Positions 11,145 through 20,677 are shown, numbered from the stretch's first letter. The stretch: DNA of 64,000 bases from an uncultured Faecalibacterium sp. (GCA_934524985.1 CAKSYT010000001.1:302293-366292), one strand, 5' to 3'. Notes: a model not told the origin generated them from the sequence alone. Numbers and translations: made by a program.

Positions 11145-11786
11145 ATGAAAATTTGTGCAGCCACCGGCAACGCCGGAAAGCTCCGCGAACTGCGCCGCAT
11201 TCTGGAAGCGCAGGGGCACGAGGTGGTCAGCCAGAAGGAACTGGGCATCACCATCGAGCCGGAGGAGACCGGCACAACCTTTGCCGAGAATGCTCTCATC
11301 AAGGCCGAGACCATCTGCAAGGCCAGCGGTCTGCCCACCATCGCCGATGACTCCGGCCTGTGTGTGGATGCGCTGGACGGCGCACCCGGCGTGTACAGCG
11401 CCCGCTACTGCGGCCACCACGGCGACGACGAGGCCAACAACGATAAGCTTCTGGATGCCATGCAGGCGGTGCCTGCCGGGCAGCGGGGCGCAAAGTTCGT
11501 CTCGGCAGTGTGCTTCATTCTGCCGGACGGCCGGCACCTGACCTGCATGGGCGAGTGCCCGGGCAGCATCGCCTTTACGCGGCTGTGCGGTGACTACGGC
11601 TTTGGCTACGACCCGCTGTTCATCCCCGCCGACTGCGGCGTGGGCAAAACGGACAAGCGCCCCAACACCGAGAACCGCAGCTACGCCCAGCTGACCCCGG
11701 ACGAAAAGGACGCCATCAGCCACCGCGGCAACGCGCTGGCAGCGCTGGAAAAGCAGCTGCCGGGCTTTCTGGGGGGAGTGAAATGA
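11145..11786 (+). CDS. rdgB: XTP/dITP diphosphatase (RdgB/HAM1 family)
   Basis: House-cleaning pyrophosphatase that removes dITP, ITP and XTP from the nucleotide pool. It opens KICAATGNAGKLRELRRIL, has the ADDSGLCVDAL metal-binding segment near residue 67, and ends with PNTENRSYAQLTPDEK...SHRGNAL. Length 213 aa is typical. The frame stays open 17 codons upstream into ftsY, but the internal ATG at 11,145 fits family length and the GGGGGCG before it. The stop codon lies inside a perfect 16 bp inverted repeat (11,778-11,812). Confidence 0.95.
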   Translation: MKICAATGNAGKLRELRRILEAQGHEVVSQKELGITIEPEETGTTFAENALIKAETICKASGLPTIADDSGLCVDALDGAPGVYSARYCGHHGDDEANNDKLLDAMQAVPAGQRGAKFVSAVCFILPDGRHLTCMGECPGSIAFTRLCGDYGFGYDPLFIPADCGVGKTDKRPNTENRSYAQLTPDEKDAISHRGNALAALEKQLPGFLGGVK

Positions 11787-11812
11787 AACTGACTGCGTCA
11801 GTTTCATTTCAC
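11778..11812 (+). other. Perfect 16-bp hairpin spanning the rdgB stop codon
   Basis: GTGAAATGAAACTGAC (11,778-11,793) and its exact complement (11,797-11,812) surround the triloop TGC. The rdgB TGA is in the left arm. The hairpin is not followed by a run of T; it is followed by ACAGACAAAAAAATAAG and the next gene 43 bases on. A simple intrinsic terminator is therefore unlikely. It may act in mRNA 3'-end stabilisation or attenuation between rdgB and the RNA-binding protein gene. Confidence 0.7.
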
Positions 11813-11854
11813 AGACAAAAAAATAAGTTCTATTGAAAATAAAGGAGAAAAACT

Positions 11855-12151
11855 ATGCTGACTAGCAAACAGCGCGCCATTCTGCGCGGCAAGGCAAATA
11901 CCATGGACCCCGTTTACATTGTGGGTAAGGGCGAGATCGACGAGACCCTGATCCAAGGCGTCAAGGATTGTCTGGACGCCCGGGAGCTGATCAAGCTCAA
12001 GGTGCTGGAAAACAGTATGTACAACGCCCGCGAAGCCGCTACCAAGCTGGCCGAAGCCACCGGCGCAGACTGTGTGCAGGTCATCGGCTCCAAGTTCGTG
12101 CTGTATCTGCAAAAGAAAAAGGACAGCGCCTACGCTGCCCTGCTGAAGTAA
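11855..12151 (+). CDS. yhbY: YhbY/CRM-family RNA-binding protein, ribosome assembly
   Basis: Small CRM-domain protein associated with pre-50S ribosomal particles. It begins MLTSKQRAILRGKAN and contains the family segment VYIVGKGEID, close to the GxxG RNA-binding loop, then KVLENS and a C-terminal VIGSKFVLYLQKK. At 98 aa it is a single, complete CRM domain. AAAGGAGAAAAA precedes the ATG. nadD starts one base after its stop, so yhbY-nadD-yqeK-rsfS form the typical Firmicutes neighbourhood. Confidence 0.92.
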   Translation: MLTSKQRAILRGKANTMDPVYIVGKGEIDETLIQGVKDCLDARELIKLKVLENSMYNAREAATKLAEATGADCVQVIGSKFVLYLQKKKDSAYAALLK

Positions 12152-12152
12152 G

Positions 12153-12791
12153 ATGAAGATCCTTCTCTATGGCGGCAGCTTCGACCCGCCCCATAACGGC
12201 CACCTGAACAACCTGCGTGCAGCGGCAGAGCGTGTGCGCCCGGATAAGATCGTGGTGATGCCGGCAGGCACCTCTCCCTTTAAGCAGGGAACGAACGCCT
12301 CCGGTGCGCTGCGGCTGGAAATGTGCCGGTGCTTTGCGGCACTGGCGCAGGAGCCCGGGATGCCGCCGCTGGAAGTGAGTGGCTGGGAGGTGGCGCAGGC
12401 CGCAGCGGGCAGCCGCAATTATACCGTGCTCACGCTGGAAATGCTGGCAAGGGAGAACCCCGGTGCGGTGCTGTACCTTGCCATTGGCAGCGATATGCTG
12501 CTCAGCTTTGAGGGCTGGCACCGCTGGCAGGATATCCTGCGCATTGCGCGGGTGGTGGTCACCAGCCGGGATATCGGCGATGCCCCGGCGCTGCACGCAA
12601 AGGCAAAGCAGCTGGACCCGGCGGGCGGACGCATCCTGTTTGCCCCGGTGCAGGCGCTGCCCATGTCCAGCAGCCAGCTGCGGGCCCGGCTTGCCGCCGG
12701 AGAAGAGTGTGAAGCCGAACTGCCGGAGGAAGTGCGCAGCGTCATCCGGCGGGAGGGACTATACCGGAACACAGAAGGAAGTAGCAGATAA
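12153..12791 (+). CDS. nadD: Nicotinate-nucleotide adenylyltransferase
   Basis: Adenylates nicotinate mononucleotide to deamido-NAD in NAD synthesis. The nucleotidyltransferase signature GGSFDPPHNGH lies at residues 7-17, and the C-terminal SSSQLR motif (family form [ST]-S-S-x-x-R) is at LPMSSSQLRARL. Length 212 aa is normal. It begins one base after yhbY and its stop abuts the yqeK start codon, so translation is probably coupled. Confidence 0.96.
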   Translation: MKILLYGGSFDPPHNGHLNNLRAAAERVRPDKIVVMPAGTSPFKQGTNASGALRLEMCRCFAALAQEPGMPPLEVSGWEVAQAAAGSRNYTVLTLEMLARENPGAVLYLAIGSDMLLSFEGWHRWQDILRIARVVVTSRDIGDAPALHAKAKQLDPAGGRILFAPVQALPMSSSQLRARLAAGEECEAELPEEVRSVIRREGLYRNTEGSSR

Positions 12792-13370
12792 ATGGATCTG
12801 AAACAGGCAAAGGAGCTTGTGCGCGGCCGCTTGAGCGATAAGCGCTACGAGCATACCATCAACGTGAAAAAAATGGCCGTCAAGCTGGCTAAGCACTACG
12901 GCACCGACCCGGAGCAGGCCGCACTGGCTGCGCTTTTGCACGATGCCGCCAAGGAACTGCCCAAGGATGAGATGCGCGCCATCATGCAGGCGCACCCGGA
13001 ATACGCGCAGGGCGGCGAGGCACGCCCCACGCCGGTGTGGCACGGCATCTGTGCCGCCATTCTGGCACGTACCGAATGGGGCGTTACGGACGAAGCCGTG
13101 CTCAGCGCCATCGCCTGCCATACCGCAGGCAAGGCGGGCATGACTCAGCTGGACAAGATCCTGTATCTGGCCGATATGACCAGTGCCGAGCGGGACTGGC
13201 CCGGGGTGGAAAAGCTGCGCAAACTGGAAATGAAGGATCTGGACGCCGCCATGCTGGCAGCGCTCAGGCAGACCAACGGCTTTGTGCTGTCCGAGGGCAA
13301 GCCCTTAGACCCCGAGAGCAAGGCCGCTTACGAGGATATCTTAGCGCACAGCGGGCAGAATGAAGGGTGA
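12792..13370 (+). CDS. yqeK: HD-domain phosphohydrolase YqeK (bis(5'-nucleosyl)-tetraphosphatase)
   Basis: YqeK-family HD hydrolase, known to cleave Ap4A symmetrically to two ADP. Metal-binding motifs are visible: H in KRYEHTINVKKMA, the HD pair in ALLHDAAKELP, and later His residues in VWHGICAAI and IACHTAGK, followed by the YLADMTSAERDWPG segment. 192 aa, full length. It begins directly after the nadD stop codon. rsfS, its usual third partner, is displaced downstream by the LCP gene. Confidence 0.93.
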   Translation: MDLKQAKELVRGRLSDKRYEHTINVKKMAVKLAKHYGTDPEQAALAALLHDAAKELPKDEMRAIMQAHPEYAQGGEARPTPVWHGICAAILARTEWGVTDEAVLSAIACHTAGKAGMTQLDKILYLADMTSAERDWPGVEKLRKLEMKDLDAAMLAALRQTNGFVLSEGKPLDPESKAAYEDILAHSGQNEG

Positions 13371-13420
13371 AAAGCCGGACGCAGGTTAAAAATGGTTCCG
13401 GTCATCCCCGGATAAAACAA

Positions 13421-13449
13421 TTGCAGATTTTGCCGTACCATGCTATACT
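13421..13449 (+). promoter_or_regulatory. Promoter of the LCP-family gene
   Basis: TTGCAG (13,421-13,426), a 17-base spacer and TATACT (13,444-13,449) make a good sigma-A promoter about 70 bases before the start codon. The gene therefore has its own promoter after the nadD-yqeK operon. Confidence 0.8.
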
Positions 13450-13517
13450 GAAAGATATGACAGGTCTGCAAGTAAAAAACTCTGCAGAGCAGTGAAAAGC
13501 TGGAGGATACAAAAAGC

Positions 13518-14891
13518 ATGAGCCAGACGCCACGCCATATCAATACAGACCGCTCACTCAGCCGCCCGGATCAGGCGGCACGCGCCCCGCAGGCTGCCCC
13601 GGAGCAGAACACCCGCAGCAACGCCGGGGCACAGCACGCCGCCCCGCCCCGCCGTCCGGCACAGTCCGACATGGGCGGGGACGATGCACCGCGCCGCCGC
13701 AAAAAGAAGAAAAAGACCCCGCTGTGGCTGCCCTTTGCCATCGTGATGGGGGTGATCGCCGTGATCTCCGGTGTGGTGGTGTACGGTGTGAGCCTTGTGA
13801 ACAAGGTGGAGGACAGCATCCGCCCGGCGGAAAGTGCCCCTTCCATCGTGGAGGAGATCCAGACTGCCGAGGAGTACAAGGGCGATGTGGTCAACATTCT
13901 GGTCTGCGGCATCGACTTTGAAGAGGGGCGCACTTACAGTGACAGCAGCTCCAACGACGGCATGACGGACATGATCCTGTACTGCCAGTTCGATATCAAG
14001 GGCGGTGCGCTGCGGATGCTGCAGATCCCCCGCAACACGCTGGTGACCACCCAGAACCGCAAGCTTACCCTCTCCAACGGCAAGACCTATGCCGTTTCCA
14101 ACTACCAGATCAACTCGGTGGCACTTTCCAACGGCGGCAGCATTGCCGCGCTGGCAGATGTCATCTACGACCAGTACCACCTGCCCATCGACTACTATGT
14201 CACCATTGACATGCAGGCACTGGTGGAAATGGTGGATAACTTCGGCGGCATCGAGGTATATATCCCCCGGGATATGTCCTACGGCGGCAGCAAGCTGCTG
14301 AAGGGCTACCGCAATCTGGATGGTGCCTCGGCGGAGTTCTTTGTGCGCTGCCGCCACGGCGATGGCTACGCAAACTCTGATATCGACCGTTTGAACATGC
14401 AGCGCTACTTCTACGCAGGTCTGTTCAAGCGCGCCCGCGCCATGGGCATTACCGATATCCTGAACCAGCTGCCGCTGATATTCAAGAACTATATCCACAC
14501 GGATATGGACATTACCACCATCGCAAAGCTGCTGGCGTCCTTCCTTAAAATTGACAGTTCCAATATCATTTTGGCGCAGACGCCGGTGTTCATGGGCGTG
14601 CCCAATGTGGGCAAGACCGACTCCTTTGCCGGCTACTCCTGCGTGGTGCCGGATGCCGGCTCCATCGCAAACCTGCTCAACCAGTATTTCTGCACCTACA
14701 CCGGCCCGGTGGAGGTAAGCGAGCTGCACATGGTCACCGACCAGTGGCCCCACGGCAGCGCATCCACCGATGCCAACGTGCAGTATATGGGACGCATCGA
14801 TAAGGAATCCGACGACGCCATCCTCAGCGGCGATACCGACCTTTCCGGCGCTGTGACCACCGATGGTCAGGCAGCGGGCACCGGACAGTAA
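13518..14891 (+). CDS. LytR-CpsA-Psr (LCP) family cell-wall ligase
   Basis: LCP enzymes transfer undecaprenyl-linked wall polymers onto peptidoglycan outside the cell. The first ~70 residues are cytoplasmic, Pro/Ala-rich and end in RRRKKKKKT. One membrane helix follows (about residues 73-95). The LCP domain begins near VNILVCGIDFEEG and includes DGMTDMILYCQFD, the phosphate-binding arginine in LQIPRNT, and the later RCRHGDGYANSDIDRLNMQR. 457 aa in total, with an Asp/Thr/Gly-rich tail. It sits inside the nadD-yqeK-rsfS neighbourhood, as in many Clostridia. Which polymer it attaches cannot be told. Confidence 0.92.
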   Translation: MSQTPRHINTDRSLSRPDQAARAPQAAPEQNTRSNAGAQHAAPPRRPAQSDMGGDDAPRRRKKKKKTPLWLPFAIVMGVIAVISGVVVYGVSLVNKVEDSIRPAESAPSIVEEIQTAEEYKGDVVNILVCGIDFEEGRTYSDSSSNDGMTDMILYCQFDIKGGALRMLQIPRNTLVTTQNRKLTLSNGKTYAVSNYQINSVALSNGGSIAALADVIYDQYHLPIDYYVTIDMQALVEMVDNFGGIEVYIPRDMSYGGSKLLKGYRNLDGASAEFFVRCRHGDGYANSDIDRLNMQRYFYAGLFKRARAMGITDILNQLPLIFKNYIHTDMDITTIAKLLASFLKIDSSNIILAQTPVFMGVPNVGKTDSFAGYSCVVPDAGSIANLLNQYFCTYTGPVEVSELHMVTDQWPHGSASTDANVQYMGRIDKESDDAILSGDTDLSGAVTTDGQAAGTGQ

Positions 14892-14952
14892 CAACAGAAA
14901 ACAAGGCCCTGCACACCGTGTGCGGGCGTGTTCCGACAGAAGGGAGAAACAC

Positions 14953-15336
14953 ATGGATAATTTCAACGACAGCAAGGCGCTTGCCATTGAGATCGCCAAG
15001 ATTCTGGACAAGAAGAAGGCACAGGATGTGCGGGTGCTCAAGGTGGAAAGCCTGACCGTCCTGACCGATTACTTCGTCATCGCCTCCGGTACCTCCACCA
15101 CGCAGGTGGCGTCTCTGGCCGACGAGGTGGAGTACGAGCTTTCGCAGAAGGGTCTGGAGCCTTACAGCACCGAGGGTCACGACACCAAGAACTGGGTGCT
15201 GCTGGATTACTCCAACGTCATCGTGCACGTCTTTGTGCCCAACAGCCGCGCCTACTATGATCTGGAGCACCTGTGGGCAGACGGCGAGCCGGTGGACATC
15301 TCGGAGTACCTGACCCCGGATAGCAGCATTGAATAA
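14953..15336 (+). CDS. rsfS: Ribosomal silencing factor RsfS
   Basis: Binds uL14 on the 50S subunit and blocks subunit joining when nutrients are scarce. The conserved core reads VESLTVLTDYFVIASGTS and later STEGHDTKNWVLLDYSNVIVHVF. Length 127 aa. The frame is open further upstream into the LCP gene, but ATG 14,953 has AGAAGGGAG before it and gives the family length. The yqeK-(LCP)-rsfS-leuS order supports the call. Confidence 0.95.
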   Translation: MDNFNDSKALAIEIAKILDKKKAQDVRVLKVESLTVLTDYFVIASGTSTTQVASLADEVEYELSQKGLEPYSTEGHDTKNWVLLDYSNVIVHVFVPNSRAYYDLEHLWADGEPVDISEYLTPDSSIE

Positions 15337-15477
15337 TTAAGGCAAACAGGTCTACCTCCGGTAAAAGTTCTCTTTGTTATTGCGGCGCAATAGGGAAAGT
15401 TGGCAAAAGCTCCCCCCTCGGGGGAGCTGGCAGGGCGAATGCCTTGACTGAGAGGGTTTATACCGGAAGTGCCTTAA
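15337..15477. repeat. Family B structured element between rsfS and leuS
   Basis: Ends are inverted: TTAAGGCA at 15,337-15,344 and TGCCTTAA at 15,470-15,477, with CCGGTA/TACCGG just inside. The interior holds the hairpin AGCTCCCCCCTCGGGGGAGCT and the end sequence GACTGAGAGGGTTTATA, both shared with the element at 5,772-5,908. A lone fragment GACTGAGAGGGTCTATTTA also lies just before the YqeG gene (18,600-18,617). No gene is seen inside. Confidence 0.65.
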
Positions 15478-15533
15478 AAGCATACACCCCCAAGCAACGG
15501 TATTTTGGTTAAAGTCTGGAGCTGATTACAAAC

Positions 15534-18083
15534 ATGAAGTATGATTACAAGGCTGTTGAAGCCAAGTGGCAGAAGGTGTGGGAGGACGAAAAGACCTTCC
15601 ATGTTGAGATCGACCACAAAAAACCCAAGTTCTATGCCCTTGTGGAGTTCCCGTATCCTTCGGGTGCGGGCCTGCACGTCGGCCATCCCCGCAGCTACAC
15701 CGCGCTGGACGTGGTAAGCCGCAAGCGCCGTAAAAACGGCTACAATGTGCTGTACCCCATGGGCTGGGATGCCTTCGGTCTGCCCACCGAGAACTTCGCC
15801 ATGAAGAACCACATCCACCCCGCCATCGTCACCAAGAGCAACGTGGATCATTTCCGCAGCCAGCTCAAGGCGCTGGGCTTCTCCTTTGACTGGGATCGCG
15901 AGATCAACACCACCGACCCCGAGTACTACAAGTGGACCCAGTGGATCTTCCTGCAGCTGTACAAGCACGGTCTGGCTTACAAGAAGGAAATGAACGTCAA
16001 CTGGTGCACCGGCTGCAAGTGCGTGCTGGCCAACGAGGAAGTTGTCAACGGCGTGTGCGAGCGCTGCGGCAGCGAGGTAGTGCACCGCGTCAAGAGCCAG
16101 TGGATGCTCAAGATCACCGCCTATGCCGATAAGCTGATCGATGGTCTGGACGGCTTGGATTACATCGAGCGCGTTGCCACCCAGCAGAAGAACTGGATCG
16201 GCCGCAGCCACGGTGCAGAGGTGAATTTCGGCACCACCGCCGGGGACACCCTGACCGTGTACACCACCCGCTGCGATACCCTGTTCGGCGCTACCTACAT
16301 GGTCATCTCCCCGGAGCACGCCCTGCTCAAGGAATGGCTGGAAAAGGGCATCATCAAGAACGCCGATGCCGTCAAGGCTTATCAGGCCGAAGCTGCCCGC
16401 AAGAGCGACTTTGAGCGCAGTGAGCTGAACAAGGAAAAGACCGGCGTGCAGCTGGACGGCGTGATGGGCATCAACCCGGTCAACGAGACCGAGATCCCCA
16501 TCTTCATCTCTGACTACGTTCTGTCCACCTACGGCACCGGTGCCATCATGGCTGTGCCCGCCCACGATACCCGCGACTGGGAGTTTGCCAAGAAGTTCGG
16601 CCTGCCCATTATCGAGGTGGTCAAGGGCAACACCCCGTCTAATCTGGACGAAGCTGCCTTTACCGATGTTGCCACCGGCACGCTGGTCAACTCCGGCTTC
16701 CTGAACGGCCTGTCCGTTGTCGATGCCAAAAAGAAGATGATCACTTGGCTGGAAGAGAACGGCAAGGGCCGCGATAAGGTCAACTACAAGCTGCGCGACT
16801 GGGTGTTCAGCCGTCAGCGTTACTGGGGCGAGCCCATCCCCATGGTGCACTGCGACAAGTGCGGCTGGCAGCCCCTGCCTGAGAGCAGCCTGCCGCTGAC
16901 TCTGCCGGACATCACCGACTTTGAGCCGGGCCCGGACGGCGAGTCCCCGCTGGCACGCCACAAGGACTGGGTCAAGACCACCTGCCCCTGCTGCGGCGGC
17001 CCCGCAACCCGCGAGACCGATACCATGCCCCAGTGGGCCGGTTCCTCCTGGTACTTCCTGCGCTACATGGACCCCCACTGCAAGGATGCTCTGGCCTCCA
17101 AGGAAGCGCTGGAATACTGGTCTCCGGTGGACTGGTACAACGGCGGTATGGAGCACACCACCCTGCACCTGCTGTACAGCCGTTTCTGGCATAAGTTCCT
17201 GTACGATATCGGTGTGGTGCCCTCGGCAGAGCCCTACCAGAAGCGTACCGCCCACGGCATGATCCTTGGCCTGAACCCCCACAGCTTCGTCAACCTGCCC
17301 GCTGAGGAGCAGGAGAAGCTGCTCAAGGAGTATGGCAGCCAGAAGGCCGCCGAGAAGGCACTGGAAGAGAAGTACGGCGAGATGGCACGCCATCCCATCG
17401 TGAAGATGTCCAAGAGCCTTGGCAACGTCATCAACCCCGACGAGGTGGTGGATCAGTACGGTGCCGACACCATGCGTCTGTACGAGATGTTCATGGGCGA
17501 CTTTGAGCAGGCTGCACCGTGGCAGACCTCTGCCATTGCGGGCTGCAACCGTTTCCTCGACCGCGTGTGGGCACTGAGCGACAAGCTGGTGGAGGGCGAG
17601 GGCTACCGCCCAGCTATGGAGACCCTGATGCACCAGACCATCAAGAAGGTCAGCGCAGATATCGAGGGCCTGAAGATGAACACCGCCATTGCCCAGCTGA
17701 TGACGCTGGTCAACGCCATGTACGACAACGGCGGCGCCACCAAGGCCGAGTTTGAGACGCTGGTGCAGCTGCTGAACCCCTTTGCTCCCCACATGACCGA
17801 GGAGCTGTGGGAGAAGCTGGGTCACAGCCACGATGAGCAGCTGGCCTACTATCCGTGGCCTGCCTACGAGGAAGCCAAGTGCGTGGAGGCTGCTGTGGAG
17901 ATCGCCGTGCAGGTGAACGGCAAGGTGAAGGCACGTCTGAAAGTGCCTGCAGACATCACCGCCGAGGACGCCATTGCCGCCGCCAAGGCAGACCCCGCTG
18001 TGGCTGCCGCGCTGGAAGGCAAGCAGCTGGTCAAGGAGATCTACGTCAAGGGCCGTCTGGTCAATCTGGCTGCCAAGGGCTGA
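15534..18083 (+). CDS. leuS: Leucine-tRNA ligase
   Basis: Charges tRNA-Leu. The class I HIGH motif appears as HVGH (about residue 48, in [12 protein letters not shown]). An editing (CP1) domain contains [19 protein letters not shown] with the conserved threonine-rich and DxRD-type segments. KMSKS is at about residue 623 ([15 protein letters not shown]). The C-terminal anticodon-binding and appended domains complete 849 aa. No T-box is visible in its leader, unlike alaS; the gap upstream is taken by a structured repeat. The ribosome site CTGGAG precedes the ATG. Confidence 0.98.
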   Translation: MKYDYKAVEAKWQKVWEDEKTFHVEIDHKKPKFYALVEFPYPSGAGLHVGHPRSYTALDVVSRKRRKNGYNVLYPMGWDAFGLPTENFAMKNHIHPAIVTKSNVDHFRSQLKALGFSFDWDREINTTDPEYYKWTQWIFLQLYKHGLAYKKEMNVNWCTGCKCVLANEEVVNGVCERCGSEVVHRVKSQWMLKITAYADKLIDGLDGLDYIERVATQQKNWIGRSHGAEVNFGTTAGDTLTVYTTRCDTLFGATYMVISPEHALLKEWLEKGIIKNADAVKAYQAEAARKSDFERSELNKEKTGVQLDGVMGINPVNETEIPIFISDYVLSTYGTGAIMAVPAHDTRDWEFAKKFGLPIIEVVKGNTPSNLDEAAFTDVATGTLVNSGFLNGLSVVDAKKKMITWLEENGKGRDKVNYKLRDWVFSRQRYWGEPIPMVHCDKCGWQPLPESSLPLTLPDITDFEPGPDGESPLARHKDWVKTTCPCCGGPATRETDTMPQWAGSSWYFLRYMDPHCKDALASKEALEYWSPVDWYNGGMEHTTLHLLYSRFWHKFLYDIGVVPSAEPYQKRTAHGMILGLNPHSFVNLPAEEQEKLLKEYGSQKAAEKALEEKYGEMARHPIVKMSKSLGNVINPDEVVDQYGADTMRLYEMFMGDFEQAAPWQTSAIAGCNRFLDRVWALSDKLVEGEGYRPAMETLMHQTIKKVSADIEGLKMNTAIAQLMTLVNAMYDNGGATKAEFETLVQLLNPFAPHMTEELWEKLGHSHDEQLAYYPWPAYEEAKCVEAAVEIAVQVNGKVKARLKVPADITAEDAIAAAKADPAVAAALEGKQLVKEIYVKGRLVNLAAKG

Positions 18084-18176
18084 GAACTGCTGCTCCGCTG
18101 AATAAGCGTGAACATATCATCACCCGCAGAGGCGGACCTGGCGTAGGAAACACCCGGCAGCGTCTGTTCAAAAATC

Positions 18177-18203
18177 TTTCAAAAGTTTTGAGCAAAAACT
18201 TTC
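18177..18203 (+). terminator. Possible weak terminator after leuS
   Basis: An imperfect AT-rich hairpin CAAAAGTTTTGAGCAAAAACTTTC lies about 95 bases after leuS and directly before the rpsU promoter. The stem pairs AAGTTTT with AAAACTT. It has no clean T run, so the terminator role is uncertain. Confidence 0.35.
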
Positions 18204-18212
18204 AAAAAAAGG

Positions 18213-18241
18213 TTGACGAACCGGATAAAATGCGCTATACT
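18213..18241 (+). promoter_or_regulatory. Promoter of rpsU
   Basis: TTGACG (18,213-18,218), a 17-base spacer and TATACT (18,236-18,241) are close to the sigma-A consensus. The transcript would have a leader of about 57 bases before the rpsU ATG. Confidence 0.88.
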
Positions 18242-18304
18242 GTCTACTGTTAGTTACCATGTAACAACGAAATTCCTGCCTCACGGTCCAAGGGAGGGAA
18301 TAAG

Positions 18305-18481
18305 ATGTCGGAAATTCGTGTTAAAGAGGGCGAGTCGCTGGAAAGCGCACTGCGTCGCTTCAAGCGCAGCACTGCTCGCAGCGGTGTGCTCGCAGAGGTT
18401 CGTAAGCGCGAGGCTTACGAGAAGCCGTCTGTTAAGCGCAAGAAGAAGTCCGAAGCAGCCCGCAAGCGCAAGTTCAAGTAA
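18305..18481 (+). CDS. rpsU: 30S ribosomal protein bS21
   Basis: A 58-codon gene starting ATG TCG GAA ATT after AAGGGAGGGAATAAG. The product begins [20 protein letters not shown], then [21 protein letters not shown], and ends in a very basic [15 protein letters not shown] tail, all typical of bS21. It has its own strong promoter and an intrinsic terminator about 58 bases downstream, so it is monocistronic. Confidence 0.97.
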   Translation: MSEIRVKEGESLESALRRFKRSTARSGVLAEVRKREAYEKPSVKRKKKSEAARKRKFK

Positions 18482-18539
18482 TTGATTGCTTGGAATCGCA
18501 CGTTGCTTTAGATTTTAAACGCGTTGCTAACGCCGATGT

Positions 18540-18575
18540 AGGGGAGCCTGTTTATGCAGGTTCCCCTATTTTCAT
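18540..18575 (+). terminator. Intrinsic terminator after rpsU
   Basis: AGGGGAGCCTG (18,540-18,550) pairs with CAGGTTCCCCT (18,557-18,567), with one G-U pair, around a six-base loop. ATTTTCATTTT follows. Confidence 0.88.
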
Positions 18576-18617
18576 TTTAAAGCTGCTTTGCGCAGGGCAG
18601 ACTGAGAGGGTCTATTT

Positions 18618-19121
18618 ATGCTGATTACCCCCGAATATGTTTTTAAGGACGTTACCCATATCACGCCGGAATGGCTTGCCGCCAAGGGCATCACGGCTCT
18701 GGTGCTGGATATCGACAACACCCTGACCGCAGACCGCAGTCAGGAACTGCCGGAGGAGGTCGCCGCGTGGCTTGCCGCCATGCGCAAGGCCGGGGTAAAG
18801 CTGACCATCGTCTCCAACGGTGCAGAAAAGCGGGTGCGCCCCTTTGCGGAAAAGCTGGGCCTCGCCTACCTGTACCGCGCCGCCAAACCCCTGCCCTTTG
18901 CGCTGATGGTGGCACAGCACCGCATGGGTGTGAAGCACCGCCAGATGGCCATGGTGGGCGACCAGCTCTTCGCCGACCGCATGGTGGCGGCGCTGTACGG
19001 CATCCCCGGGCTGATGGTCATTCCCCGCGGGCCGGACTTGGGCGCACAGGTCATCCTCAAGCGCAAGTGGGAAAAAAAGCACTGGCAGAAGTACTACGAC
19101 CGGGGAGGTAAGACCCTGTGA
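18618..19121 (+). CDS. YqeG-family HAD phosphatase
   Basis: HAD superfamily IIIA phosphatase of the YqeG family. Motif I is LVLDIDNTLTAD (nucleophile and acid/base Asp in DIDNT), motif II is TIVSNGAEKR, and the late motif is AMVGDQLFADRMVAAL. Length 167 aa fits; the family substrate is not firmly known. Its stop overlaps the next gene's GTG start by four bases (GTGA), so the pair is translationally coupled. A remnant of a family B repeat (GACTGAGAGGG) lies right before its start. Confidence 0.9.
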   Translation: MLITPEYVFKDVTHITPEWLAAKGITALVLDIDNTLTADRSQELPEEVAAWLAAMRKAGVKLTIVSNGAEKRVRPFAEKLGLAYLYRAAKPLPFALMVAQHRMGVKHRQMAMVGDQLFADRMVAALYGIPGLMVIPRGPDLGAQVILKRKWEKKHWQKYYDRGGKTL

Positions 19122-19987
19122 GTGAAGTTTGGAACATCCGGTTCGGCACTGCAGGCACCAGCGACAGCTTTGCCGCCCAAGGCTACAAAAGCAGTCTGGA
19201 CGTGCCGGAGTACACCGCAAAAATGGGGCTGAACGCCTTTGAGTACCAGTGCGGGCGCGGGGTGCGTCTGGGGCTGGACAAGGCTGCCCGCATGGCTGCC
19301 CTTGCCGCGGAGCGGGACATCCTGTTCAGCGTCCACGCACCTTATTATATCAGTATGTCCAGTCTGGAAGAGGACAAGCGGCTGAACAGCATCCAGTACC
19401 TGCTGCAAAGCGCGGCGGTGTGCCGGGCGCTGGGCGGCAGACGCATCATCTTCCACTCCGGCAGCTGCGGCAAGCAGAGCCGGGAGGCTGCGCTGGAAAA
19501 GGCGCTGGATACCATGCGCCGCGCCGTGGCTGCACTGGATGAGGCGGGCTATGAAGATATGACCCTGTGCCCGGAGACCATGGGCAAGGTGGGGCAGCTG
19601 GGCACGCTGGACGAGGTGCTGGCGCTGTGCGGCGTGGACAGCCGCATCACCCCCTGCATCGACTTCGGCCACCTGAACGCCCGCACGCTGGGCGGCATCC
19701 AGACCAAGGCGGACTATGCCGCCATTCTGGATCGTATGGCCGAGGTGCTGGGCGATGACCGCGCCCGGCAGTTCCATGTGCACTTCTCCCGCATTGAGTA
19801 TTCAGCAGGCGGCGAAAAGCGCCACTGGACCTTTGCCGATACCCAGTTCGGCCCGGAGCCCCAGCCCCTGATGGAGCTGCTGGCAGAGCGGCAGCTGACC
19901 CCGGTGGTCATCTGCGAGAGTGCGGGCACACAGGCCGAGGACGCGCAGACGATGCAGCAAATGTACCGCGCAGCGCGGAATGTGTAA
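19118..19987 (+). CDS. Endonuclease IV-like TIM-barrel protein
   Basis: Resembles AP endonuclease IV (Nfo), a zinc TIM barrel that cuts abasic sites. Metal-ligand segments appear in the right order: SVHAPYYI, IIFHSGS, LCPETMGK, CIDFGHLNAR, FHVHFSRIE and VICESAG. 289 aa, about the family length. The GTG start overlaps the YqeG stop; GGGGAGG precedes it. The sugar-phosphate isomerase/epimerase branch of the same fold is an alternative. The paired HSGS/PETMGK motifs favour the nuclease branch. Confidence 0.8.
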   Translation: MSEVWNIRFGTAGTSDSFAAQGYKSSLDVPEYTAKMGLNAFEYQCGRGVRLGLDKAARMAALAAERDILFSVHAPYYISMSSLEEDKRLNSIQYLLQSAAVCRALGGRRIIFHSGSCGKQSREAALEKALDTMRRAVAALDEAGYEDMTLCPETMGKVGQLGTLDEVLALCGVDSRITPCIDFGHLNARTLGGIQTKADYAAILDRMAEVLGDDRARQFHVHFSRIEYSAGGEKRHWTFADTQFGPEPQPLMELLAERQLTPVVICESAGTQAEDAQTMQQMYRAARNV

Positions 19988-20026
19988 AAGATTTTGTGTT
20001 TTTATCGTCTTTTTTGCCCAAACCCC

Positions 20027-20055
20027 TTGCCAAACAGGGGCAGATTGGGTAAAAT
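20027..20055 (+). promoter_or_regulatory. Promoter of efp
   Basis: TTGCCA (20,027-20,032), a 17-base spacer and TAAAAT (20,050-20,055) lie about 50 bases before the efp start. The spacer overlaps an imperfect inverted repeat (CCCAAACCCCTT...AGGGG...TTGGG). Confidence 0.65.
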
Positions 20056-20106
20056 AAATAGAGATATGCGTTAAGCATCTGAGATTAAATTTATGGAGGA
20101 ATTCCT

Positions 20107-20664
20107 ATGATTTCTGCAGGCGAGTTTCGCAATGGCGTGACCTTTGAGCAGGACGGCCAGGTTCTTCAGGTCGTTGAGTTCCAGCACGTCAAGCCCGGCA
20201 AGGGCGCTGCCTTTGTCCGTACCAAGACCAAGAACGTCATCACCGGCTCTGTGGTCGAGACCAGCTACAACCCCACCGCAAAGTTCCCGCAGGCTTTCAT
20301 CGAGCGTAAGGACGTGACTTACAGCTACGAGGATGGCGACCTGTACCACTTCATGGACAACGAGACCTACGATGACATCCCCGTCAACGCAGCCGATGTG
20401 CCCGATAACTTCAAGTTCTGCAAGGAGAACGAGCTGTGCAAGCTGCTGAGCTACAAGGGCAAGGTGTTCAGCGTCGAGATCCCCAACTTCATCGAGCTGG
20501 AAGTTACCCAGACCGAGCCGGGTGTCAAGGGCAACACTGCTACCAACACCCTGAAGCCCGCTACCGTTGAGACTGGCGCCGAGATCCGCGTGCCTCTGTT
20601 CATCAACGAGGGCGATCACATCCGCATCGATACCCGCACCGGCGAGTATATGGAGCGCGTCTGA
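20107..20664 (+). CDS. efp: Elongation factor P
   Basis: Rescues ribosomes stalled at polyproline. Three beta-barrel domains in 185 aa. The modification-loop residue is K32 in KPGKGAAF, and the C-terminal signature is [26 protein letters not shown] precedes the ATG. No EpmA or EarP gene is visible nearby, so the state of K32 is unknown. It has its own promoter and a hairpin terminator. Confidence 0.97.
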   Translation: MISAGEFRNGVTFEQDGQVLQVVEFQHVKPGKGAAFVRTKTKNVITGSVVETSYNPTAKFPQAFIERKDVTYSYEDGDLYHFMDNETYDDIPVNAADVPDNFKFCKENELCKLLSYKGKVFSVEIPNFIELEVTQTEPGVKGNTATNTLKPATVETGAEIRVPLFINEGDHIRIDTRTGEYMERV

Positions 20665-20677
20665 TTATTTGTCGCAT

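Noticed and set aside
15337..15533. T-box or other riboswitch before leuS
   Set aside because: No GGGTGG-type T-box sequence or known aptamer was found; the gap is a family B repeat plus about 55 plain bases.
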